Source of the DNA: Acanthaster planci
Taxonomy: Eukaryota; Echinodermata; Asteroidea; Valvatida; Acanthasteridae
Direction of reading: 5' to 3'
Length of the DNA: 64,000 bases
Assembly (NCBI RefSeq): GCF_001949145.1
Contig: NW_019091409.1
Location: 728,955-792,954, forward strand
Below the pieces are notes generated by a model. It ran no database searches and was not told where the DNA came from. It saw only the letters and a program-made list of their open reading frames with translations. This document shows, one piece after another, positions 46,901-58,900 of the stretch. Numbering within the stretch: the stretch's first letter is position 1; every line of letters begins with the position of its first letter. The translations under genes were made by a program, and so were the position numbers.

Positions 46901-49900
46901 ACAAATATTTAACGTGTTCCCTGTCATCAGCTTTAAAACAGGTGCCAGGACATTTTCTGTACCATTGTGTGGATTATTAAAGCAAATACTCATCGGGCGG
47001 AGTCACTGTGTGTCGAATGAGTAATGTGGAGTTTTGAAAAAAGAACTCGGCACGCTCTGGTAACTTCCAAGCAGTCAACATGGTGACGAATGGGTCAAAA
47101 GACAATGGCATTCGTTTGTCCTCAAAACTGGATTGTGGGGATTCCCTTGACAAGGAAATGTGGTTTGTTCCTTGCTCGGTGCCCTTAACAAGTCATGCCC
47201 CCCATCTAACCAATAGAAACATTTGTTGAGTTAAATTTGAATCAAAAAAGAGGTTAAGAATGGCTTTGTGGTGTACTGTTGGAAGGTGAGAACAATAGAA
47301 CTTTGTGTCTGCATGATTCACAGTTGTGGTTTTTTATCGAGGATTTGCTAGTTAGTTAGAAATGCGTCACCCACGGGATGGAGCACTCTTGCTTTACTGT
47401 CGTAGTGAAATTATCCTTGGTTCCAAAAATTCTCTTTGATCATGTCTCACCATGGACAAAATTAACGACACCAATTTTCCACTCTTTCCATGACCTTTTT
47501 TATGAGGGCAGTTTGTTTGTAAATCCTCTTTGGTGAAATGAAACAACGTGACTCACTTCACCGCTATTCATTGCAGTTTTTATTGGCTGTCAAAGTGGCT
47601 GTGGCAAAAATTTGATTCTATTTAACAAGGAGAGACCGATTCATTACTTCTACTCAACCTACTGTAACCTTTCAAAACTGCCAACGTGAGGAACATTTTG
47701 GCATTGGAAAAAGGGATGCGTGTACACCCATACTTGCTCCATTTGTGCAAAGAAGATAATATACTACCCATTTTATTGTTTAAGTCTGGATTTCAACTAT
47801 CAATTTCAGTTTGACTGTGGATGTTATATACTTTTTGCAGGCCAAACATTATTTTTTTATTATTTCTGTCAGTGTCATCTATCTCCAGAGAACCTTAACT
47901 CTAACCCCCTAGGGACCATTGAAATCCTGCTTAACCTTGTTGGGTTCAGTATGGTTAGGGTTAATACAGCAATTGCATGTGTGGCAACTGTTCTATAAGA
48001 AAAGATCATTATGACATAGTCTACATATTTATATAATTTCGTTGTGAATGCCTGAAGGGAATACCCATTTCCAAAACAGAACTCAATTTACATTAAGTTT
48101 TTGTTAAACAGAATAAGCAGAATCAGAAAGATTTCATCAGAAGAAACTGAAATTGCTTGAAAAAAAATGTGGAAACATGCTTCCCAAATCACACATAAGA
48201 TTTCTTTCCCTTGCATCTTCATTTGAACTTGGGTTTTCACCTGTGTAACTTCCAATAGACATTGCATTCTCAGCTCTTGCTGAGAGCTCCCTCAATTGGA
48301 ACTTAAACCTCCCTGTACCTATGAATATGTCCTGAATGCTTGAGCTCCAAGCTAGCCTGATATTCTGATTTGTCCCACACTGACTATGCATGTCCCAGAG
48401 CTTGTCTGGAAACCAGAAACTTGATACGCAAGATACACGGTGTTGATGAAAACATTGCCACTTTTATTTTTGCAGCCAATGTGATATGTCACTTTTGAAG
48501 AGCCTTTCGTTTCTCTCAAAATGTAGCAGGTTTTAGGGATAAAGTATTAGTTTCCAATAACATCTCTTATCTGGCTTTCAATCAGCAATAAATCCTGGGC
48601 GGCAAGCCCTTTATATCTTCATTGCAACCTTCACGTGCACTGCTGTACTGGATCCTGATGAAACACGAATTATATACAGACTTAATGAAGCCAAGTGACC
48701 TGTGAAAAGTGGAAGCACAAAAGAGATATTACAGTCTGAGATACATACATGTATAAGAAAAGCTTTAGAAATATTCCTTGGATACCTGAAATTAAATTGT
48801 AAAAATTAACAGATTTAAAACTCGCCCCAAGGGAATAGTGCTCCACATAAAAAAAAATAAATAAATTCGGTGCAAATTTCCATGCTAAGTTAGCATAAAT
48901 AATGTTGAAGATTAGCAAATTAATTGAATTGTGGGGACATAAAGAAATGATAGTTGATTAAATTAAAGATGTGCAATTGTTGGTTATTTTCCACACGGTT
49001 TGGCTCGCATCATTTCATGGGGGGCCGCTAAGCCAGCTGCCCTGGGATATGAGACGGCTGGACGCCTTGATCGGCCGCTCATCAGTAACCCACCTAATCA
49101 AATATATTACAGTATTTGCAGGTCATACTCACAGGTCGTAGGAAGTTCAGATGAGTAGCAAATGTTATTTATGTGGTGTCGAGGGTTGTCCTTTCACATT
49201 TCACAGGTTCAGGGTCACAGAAAAGTAGGGCAGTCGGCATGGCTTTCGGGCAGAAATTTGTGTAAAATTACACAGCAACAAATTTTGAGCAATGGGCATG
49301 TTTGCTTCTCGTAAAGTTTGGCCACTTGCAACAATGACATCTTTTATGTGCAAGTTGCATTGGATGATCTGATGTCAGTTGCTAGAAATGAATTTTGTTA
49401 GAATGGCTTAAATCAATCTCATTGTGCATGTACATTGTCTATTGTTCAGTTTCAAAGCAGGGGGTCTGTTGCCTGTAGTGGCTTGGCAGGCATTGAATGC
49501 TAATACTGCTACACTGTAAAATTGAATTGATAAGCAATGATGTTTACATCTAAATGTAACTAGTATTGGCCATTATGTGGCACAGCTGTGCTATTGTTGC
49601 TGTTTCAGTGTTGTTTTTGCTTCTTCTGCCCAGCTTATTAAGGCAGTGCTCGAATCTTTTGGCTGCAGCTTAAAATGACACACGACTCCGGGAATTGGCT
49701 GTAGCCACTTTCATAGACTTGTGCATAATTTCTAGCTGCAGCCCGGTAATTCAGACTTGGCTTAATCTGCTGCTGGTCCTGCCTCTTCTGATGCTGTTAT
49801 TGTTGATGATGCTGTTTTTTCACTTGTCACCGAGTGGATGTTTCTTGTGCAGTGATTGCTGATATATTGACAAATTTGTTCGGAATTTCTGTGAAAACGT

Positions 49901-52900
49901 ATTTTCTGTTTAACTTCAAAAGCCCAGTTTTCCAGAGAAATGAAACTTTGCTCTGTCTTCACTTGACAGTTGCTTGCTGAAACACAATGCCTTTTTGCCA
50001 CAAGTGATTGCGCGGAGCCTCCCAAATTAAAATCTCTGAAAAGAAAAAACGACTTCCTTAAAATACGACCCACTTGGACATACTTGACCCTCCAGTGCCC
50101 AGAAACCCTTCACTGCAGTCCTGAGAACTGCAGCCCTTGCCAACCGACCTTTCATCGGTATTCCAGTGCACCGGCCATTGACGCACAAAATCTCACCCCC
50201 CCCCACATGATGTCAGATAACCCTGACATGTTTTCTAGATCCCACTTCCTTCTTCATCGTGCAGTGCTCGTCAATTGGAGCCACATTCTTGGACCGGAAC
50301 TGTGACAGGGCAGGCGTGAGGAGTCTGTTTTCTTGAAGCTGGACAGCTCCTCAGCTGTGGCTAACAGTTATCGATCCCTGTCTGCTTGAGATGCATTTGA
50401 TGCGAGCGAGCGGGCGAGGCATTTGGAAGACTCAGTCTATCTATGCCCAACTGCAATAGACGCCCAATCAATGTATCAGAATGTCACTTGAGGATAATTG
50501 GAAGGTTTTCTGCATATAGATTCCAGAAAAATTAGACATTCACGTTGAAGAAAGTGTTTTTCAGCTTTAATCTCTGTGTAGTGAAGGCTACCAACCGTAC
50601 CTACCCGTATTCTCTCCGAGTTATCTCTAGCAGAAAGGCTCTCTTGTTTGGAACATCATAGCTGTTTATATGACTAGAAACAGCACAGTCCTCGGAGTAT
50701 TTGGTGCCAAAGAGACCCCTTTACATTTATTCTTCACACCTGACATTTATGAAGCACTTCTTTCTCCTTCCTCAGTCAAATCAAGTTTAGAGACCAGAAG
50801 TATCCTGCCACCCACGCTTTGCCAGTGCGAACGCCTCGGCATCGCACACAGCTGATGTAAAGTGACACCTTCCAGCCTTTTCAGCGGTGTGTTCCCGCAC
50901 GTAGCACCCTCCTACCCAGGGCTCACTCCCCCTCACCTCCAGTCATAATTTACATGATTAAATAGCTGCAAACATCAGGTTAATACGTCCCCCCCCAAAA
51001 AAAATGAAGTAAATATATGGAGGCAAGATGTTTCCTGGGAGTTCTTATAAATGCTGAATGCGCTGGCTCAACCACTGTTTGGCTGTGAACTTTTAAAGGG
51101 AGCCAGGCTCCGGAGGTGTATCTTGTCACAAGAAACAGGAGATTTTCAGTTGTTTTCATTTATGCAAGTCAGTAAAATATCCTTTTGTGATCAGTAACTC
51201 TGAATACGAGTAGAAGATAAATGCGTCAAATGAACAACCCCCAAAATAACATTACAAGCCCTGAATGAAAATGCTTAACAGCGAGTTCTGTACGCTTCAA
51301 GCACAGTTCAAGATATGTATTTTTGCATTAAAATCAATCAAATTGCATAAACAAAGTAGAATAGAATAGTATACGAATGCAAAATGAGAACAATTTCATG
51401 AGGTGATGCCTCGTGTAATGGAACATTATGTCTGTCACCTCATGAGATTATTTGTTTATACAATACCTGCACCTGTCCCCACCCTCTGATTTCAACTTGA
51501 AATGGCAGTGAAGTCCACAGTGGATGACATGCATTGATTCCTTTGAGTAAAAGATGCCGCTTTCCCTTTGCAGTCCTGCGACATCGCAAAACAGATTTGT
51601 GTCTGAAGCAACACCCACGGGTAGTATAGTGCGCTCTTAAGACTAGTTGTCTTGACCCGTCCATACGTTATTTTCCCCTTTCTTACTGGGAATAACACAC
51701 ATGTAAATGAAATTTGGGCGGGAACCAGTCAAGTGAAAAAAAGATCTATTCAACAGGTACTGTGAAATAGATCGTGACATGACCAATAACCCACTAATCA
51801 TATGATTGGGATTTATGCAGGTATTGCATTAAACAGAATAACAATTTAAGAAAGGAACCATTTCATTTCAAAATGTCAAAATGAAATTGAGAAGTGGGAC
51901 AGAGGACATACTTTGCCATTAATTAATAAGCTGCATTTACGGCAGTACAATATCTTATCAGTACTACAAACTGCATCACTGTATCGGCTTGGCTTATTAA
52001 ATGCCCCAGAACCTTGCCGTACGTGGGTGTGCCATTGTCAGAGTTTCCGCTGTGGGATGATTTTTGTGGAAAATGATAAGTTTGACTGACGGCTTCTGGC
52101 TGTAGGCAGGTGTAATCCTCAACCGTAGGTTGGCTTGTGGGAGTTGGAAGTGGCTTGTATTTCCAAGAAGGATTATTGTATTAGACCTTGTTTTTATACA
52201 TCAAGACTTTAAATTCATCAAAATATTTGGTTCAATTTAGAAATTGTGTTCCGGGCACTGTAAACATGTATGGAAATTGAATGTTACTGAAAGTGTTGTG
52301 CAAACACATATTTACTGATGATACACTGCTATTTTGAACAAAAAAGCTGTCTTGTGATATTGTTGATCTAAAGATGTATGTTACTTCCAGAAATCTGTAG
52401 GACCAAACATCAAGTTGTTTGCACACTAAATTTTTCATGAGTTGCAGGTCTTCTCATGTTGACATCAGTGCTCTGCTAATAATAACGGAAATAAAGAGCC
52501 ACTTTTTGAAGATTTTCTCAATCACCGGATTTGCCGTAAAAAGAGACGACATTGAACAATTTTACAGGCATGTCAGTGTTAAAATTCCCAGCCTCTTGCA
52601 GCCACACCTTCAAGGGTCCTAAATACAGGCTGAATCAATTTGTTCAAAAGTGTTTTGAATTTTATAAAACTGTTGTAAGATCTGTTCCTTTGAAAAAGTC
52701 CCAGTGTGGGCCTGAAGTAGCAGATTTCTGGCGGTGAGGTATGCGTATTTGTTCTCATTGCTGTGCATAATTGCAGTTGTAGGAATTAACTTCATACTGG
52801 TCACTCTACTTTATTTGGCATTTCTCCCTTCAAATTTATTAGTTTAACGAGGGTGATATTTCATTTCTGGTGAAAGAGGGGAAGAAAAGGATGGAAATTC

Positions 52901-55900
52901 ATCCGCAAACTGCAGTTAAGAAGCACACTCTAAAGTAACATGGACTTTTAATTTGGACATTGTGATTTATACGGTATCTGTTTTGTATGGCACCTGGACT
53001 TCAGTGCTGTACTCGCCTTTACTCAATGACATTTTCCTGATGCCAGACTACTCAAGTATTCATTTAGCACTGATGAATGACATGAGCCATGAGCAGAATG
53101 TTTCATGGTTCAGGATTAAAGGGGATGTGCCATGTAGGGTTAAATTGACGTTATATGATAGTTTTCAACCGTGTAATGTACAATAAGTAGGATCAACCTT
53201 TCTTTTATGTCATTAAATCCACAAAAATAGGTGTTTTCTGTGTGGTTTTTTTTTATTCTCCACCTGGCTCTTCACAAAAATTTATCGAAATGTGTCAATG
53301 AGGGCAGCAGATAAATCTTGGCCAAAATGTGACGTCATAGGACGGACTGGACTTTCCAGACCAGAATGCATAGTTCCGGCAAGAAAGTTGATCGGTTCTT
53401 GCAAGAATAATAATACCCTCAGCTCTGGCACATAGTCGGGTATGTAGCTTGTACGTGTCAAGTCAACCACGTTTGGTCTTGTTTCCAATGCCCTTCTATT
53501 AACAGGGGGCAGAGCTATTTGACAACTAACTTGACGCATTGTGTTCATTTGTTTCGCATCACGCTGTACACGTGTAATAATTTCTATCTTGAATTGGTGA
53601 TATTACGTGCATGTTTCACTTTAAAATGGGATTTACAAACATCAGCGAATACAGCTATCAAATAGCCGATGGTACGACAATTACGTTTTTTCAGAAAGAC
53701 AAATTTTTATAATGGTACAGGAAAAAATTATCACTAGTCAGTGTTTTGTTGTCAATCCCTCTGGGTCGCCGCCATGCCCGTGGCCAACAGCCTCGAGTTG
53801 CAAAATCTCTTCCTGAGTGTATTCTGGTTCCAACTGACAGACAATATTTCTTGTGCCTCATCAGTTCCTTCAATGTTGCTTTCTTTGTCAAATGAATAAG
53901 ACAAACATGACAAATGATCGATGTCATGTTGGGAAAAAGCATCAACGCTGGAATTATTGTCGCTTGAGTCTGACATGATGGCACACGCTAACGCCAACGC
54001 TACTACATTACGTACATGTCAACGTGTCGTTGCATAACAGTAAACAGTCACCCGATAAAGGACTCCATCCTATGACATCACGATTCTTGGGAATTTCCTC
54101 AGGCAACTTTTGGTACCCGACGGCTTTTGTTGAGTTTTTGCTCCCAGAAGGGAGCAAAATAGGGTCGTGAAAACTATAATTTTTAACATATTTCCACGCA
54201 TTTTGAAATTATGCAGATGCGTTTTCTTGTTATATGTGTGTCTGTTTTATGTGTTGATGCATGCATTACAAGAAATCTTCCCAGCACGGTCCATCCCCTT
54301 TAAACAATGTAATAATTGTCATACACACTCCTCTCATTTCTCTCTTTATACAGATACATTTAGCATTATATGTAAAGACATGGCTCTCGTTTTATAATAA
54401 ATTCTCCCATCCCCTTTCCCATTGTAACTAAGAGACACTGCCTTCCTTGAATACTTAGGGTGGGATCTCATGTATGTGATTTGCAAATGATAGTCGGGTC
54501 TGATAGCAATTTCCAGCTGACCTTGCACACAGCGAATTGACATCACAAAATTCTGCTCACAGGGACTGTAGGTAACCTCACCTAAACCAAGTCCAGCTCG
54601 GCCTGATTCGATGCCAATTAAGTTATACAGGAATTAAGGCATTCCGATAGAGCCCGGCAATTAGATTCTAACGGTCAAAACACGCTTCGCAACCGAGGCA
54701 ATCAAAGGAGGAGAGATTGCGATGCCGCAAGCCTTAGCTGCTCTGCCTTTCAGTTCCTGTATTTCCTCCTAAATATGGAGAAAGCCCCGGAGGAAAGCCA
54801 ACTGACTCCAGCTGACGTCTGAATGGACCAGGTCACTTGTAGAGTAATTGACTTGAGCCCTCTACACTATGGCATGGGATTATTGGAGACAAACACACTG
54901 GCCATTTCCTAGCATTGGTTGTAAACAATTTGTTGTGATGAGAAATTTGTGGAAAACACTATGGAGATGTCACAAAATTTGTTGAAAATTGTTTTTCCTT
55001 GTGGTACTGCATATGAGTTTAATAAAAATATAGAATTTCTGCTCAGGTTAATTTGTGTATTTGACTTGTTTGGTAAGGTTACAAATTTTAAATACGTTCT
55101 TGTGAGTACTAGTGTGGTAAATTTTCACTCTAGGCTAGTTTTTGATACATATGAATTTTTATAAAGAGAATTGATGTACAATAAACGTACATAATATGGA
55201 AAGAATCAGGCCTCTCAGAATGCTAATTCCCTTCACGTCAGCATGCACTAAGATAGGGATTTATTCCCGGGCCGGCGTGGCATATTCTCACAAAAGCTAT
55301 CTTTGTCAATGAATTCATGAAAGACTCAAGTTGATTCGGAGAAGACTGCATGTCTTCTGAATTACGGATACTTCATTTGCTCTCGTGTGGCCAACCCATT
55401 CAGGGGCTTTTTTTTTTCATCTTCAGATTTGATAATGTGTCTGGGTTGTGAGCTGGCCAGAGAGAGAGAGAGAGAGTGTGTGTGAGTGTGCTTGTTTGAC
55501 ATTATAAAGAGCCATTGGGCTCAGGGTGATGCAGTCTGGCTGGCTCCGGTTATCAAAGGGAACGGTATCTTTTAATATCCCTTGCATTTCCGGCTATGTT
55601 AAGGAGTTTTTGCAGGAACGTGGCCTTTGGTCTCTTCTTTTTATTTAAATCAAGGCAGGATTTTTGTGGAATTGGAAAATAAAAAAGACGACAATCATGA
55701 AAAGTTACAAGGCTTGTTGATAGTTTCTTAATTAAAAAACATATCTGCAGCGTCTTTGCTCCTCTCCGGAGAGGTGATACCTAGATGCTCCTGACCATTC
55801 AATTTTTGTTATTTTGTTGGTTTTTAATTCATTTCATTCGTTACACTGTACTTTGTGTGACACCATAATGTACAGTATTTGTACTGGTATGCATGCTGCT

Positions 55901-58900
55901 GTTGCTACAAATAAACAAACATCCCCAGAAGTATTAGCCTAGGTTCAGTAGACTAATCCATTAAGTCTTGCCCTACGGTGTTCTGACCAATAACAGCCAT
56001 TAGTTACTGTAGGTCAGGCATTATGAGTGCAGGAATACATTCAATTCAATATTTTATTTCATCACAATTAAAAAAACTTTAAAAGTGAAATTCTTCTTCC
56101 CAATGTGCACATAAAAACAAGATGCAAACATTTAAAACACAGAAACGATTACTGAAGACAACAAAGATAGTAAAAAAGAAATATATATTAACCACCAACA
56201 TAAAACCTTCGTTAAAAAAGGCCAAACCTTAGAAAAAAATAACAACAAAATTATAAATTATAAACGAAGCAGATCTGAATACTGATATGCCGGACTACTT
56301 TAAAAACTCTAATCTGATTGAAAAGGTGTCGGATGCATACAATAATTATCCGCTAAAATTTGAATTATAAAAGTGAATAGCACTAGGTAAAAAAGAAAAT
56401 CTGAACTGGTTTGTGTGAGTGGAAAGCGCTCGTAATCTTCCTGATTGGAGTTTAGGATTGGATGTACATGGCTGCGGCTGGAATACGCAGTGTAGCATTG
56501 GAGACTGACCAGCACTAATTACCAATGTGCTCAGTGGGTTGGGCCTGTTTAGTGTGAGATCAACATGGAAAGTTTGTCTGGATTTGTTCTACAATCTTTG
56601 TTTTATGAATGAAGGGCATTTGTCAATTGTACATGTACCTGTCTGAAACATGATTTTTGTCAGAATTTCCAACATGGCTTGACCAATTTTTTGCATTCTC
56701 ATGTGCCTAAATGCCGAGACAGAAGATTCAAACAACATTTTCTCCATTGTAATTACAGACCATGGCCATTAAAGTTGTCATCGCCAACTTTTCCAGGGCC
56801 ATAGACCTGACCCGTAAGCTGCCCTCAGACATCGACAAGAGCTCACAGAAAGATGTCACCACCAGCAGCCCTCCCAGCAATGCCACAAGCAGTGTACCAG
56901 GAGCAGTCAATGTGCCAGGGTCCACAGTGTGTCAGGAGATGGTAGGTTTGTTGAACAGAGCAAGGAATAAGGCTGAGTCATTCAAGTCATTGAATATTCA
57001 AGCATTCGACCTTCCATTGGATTGAGTGTTCAAATATTCGGTTGTATCAAATTCCCACAAAAGCAAACAAAAAGCTCAGGAGAGGCTGAGTCCAACTGAT
57101 AGCTAGTCCTGATCCATTCCCTTAGTAACAGCATATTCTTACACCAGTAAAAAGAAGAAAGAAAAATTGAGGAAAAAATAAATTGTTGTCCTTATTTTTG
57201 GACATATGCATCAGGTGCCCTTGAGTTTACTTACCACTAAAACATGTTGAAATACCTTTTTAGAATGCATTTTTGTGACCGAATGATTGAGTTTTTTCCT
57301 TCTTTATGTCATTCATTTTTACCTCTGAATCTTAAAATTCTGGAAATTAGTATTCATATATTCAATAGTCAGTTGAATATGCAAATATTTGAATAATTGG
57401 CACAGTGTTAGTGAGGAACAGCTTGGTATATCCCCCTCTGACCTTCCAGTATTAGCAGGTTCTTTGTAAGTTATCCCGGCCTCGGGGAGTTTCAACACCA
57501 GGATTTATCTGCCTCAAATAGCTTGGATTTTCCCTGCGCCCCAGGCTTTCTCATTTAAGCGTATCATTCGCCGTTTGGTTTGTTCAAAGGCTTATGAGCT
57601 ACTCAGGGTGGACACTAGGTGGCACTCCTTCTTGTGCCTGTGCAGTGATTGTGCAGAATGGTGATTTACATACATAATGCATTTGACGTCCTCTGTGATG
57701 TTGCCCAAGTCATCTGAGGCCTAAAATGGAGAACATACCCTGGGTTGGCTGTCGCCTATTGCATCATATTGCAAAGTGTAGTAATGAATGCATCGAGTCC
57801 AAAATTTGGTTTAAGTTTTACAGGGCTTTATCAATTTACTTAAGTACAAGTTTGTTGCTTTACTGGGCACGCAGTGTCCTGGCAGGAACTGCATCTGTTT
57901 TAAAGAGACTGTTGGCAGTGAGCCTTGCAGATTGAGGGCATGTACATTTCAGGGTCAATATTCACTTCAACTCTAATGAGACCATTGAAATTCATGTGCA
58001 CGTTCAAGTATATGCATGTCTATGCTGTGAAATATACTCGAGGCTAACGCATTTTTATAGCAAAAATTTTCTGCCAACCACTAATAAAACCCTGGAAATT
58101 AACTACTGGGCAACTTTTGCTTAGATCACAGCAAATATTATTAGATTATGCCCATTGATTTTTTTCTTGATTTTTTTTCTCTTTTTTTTGCAAGGAGGGA
58201 CCCCAGCAAACAGCCACAGCACAGCCACAGGTATCAGAGAAGTTACTCTGCTCAGGAGATGTCCGTTCCTTTGCACTGCTGCTGTTGGAGATGATGGCCT
58301 GGCTGAAGATGATACGAGTACCAGAAGATGGGCAGCCGACCAGCCAGACCAAATCCTGGACTCTGGACCGCAGGCCCAAGCGTGGTGTAACCCGTGGCTG
58401 GACCCTGGCTCCCTCGGACACCAAGGCCTGGACCGATGACATGTGCCATGTCACCTTGAACAGGAATGCCAGCAGTTCCGTGGACTCATGCGGCAGCGAC
58501 GATGGCCTGGCCAGTGCCTTGCGCTGCTGGGAGAATGCCGTCGCTGACTGCACCCGGAGAGATGGCTATCGGTGCCCCTCTCCCAAAGAGTTCCGGTTCC
58601 CTACCTCCGACAGTGCACCATGGGAGGAGGTCGGGACCTTTCCTAGACGGACCAAGCAGGTCAAGTCGCATCCAGTTGGGGAGTCCTCAAGTGACTGCAC
58701 TCTGGGGAGCCAGCCCCAGAAGGCCAAGAAGTTCCACAGTTCATCTGAATCCTCGGGCACTGGCTCCAAGAAGGATCTGAGCAATGGACCAGCCTCCAAG
58801 GAGGAAGCTAAGAAAAGCCTGGCCAACATGACAGAGGATGGCAGCTGCTGCATTGTCAACCCTTACTTTGACATGATGGCATCCGAGGATGAGCAAGAAA

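Larger units (their letters stand above)
38925..56758 (+). other. Gene 2 intron 4 (17.8 kb)
   Basis: The largest intron in the window. It contains a 51-bp tandem duplication (40157-40258), an 11-bp-arm hairpin (44190-44214), a candidate cassette exon (43550-43663), an antisense P2X7-C-like coding remnant (about 53752-53976) and a LINE 3' remnant (56041-56520). Stretches of non-repetitive, GC-moderate sequence near 50.1-50.4, 54.55-54.9 and 55.5 kb carry no ORF and could be regulatory, but nothing specific identifies them. Confidence 0.45.
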
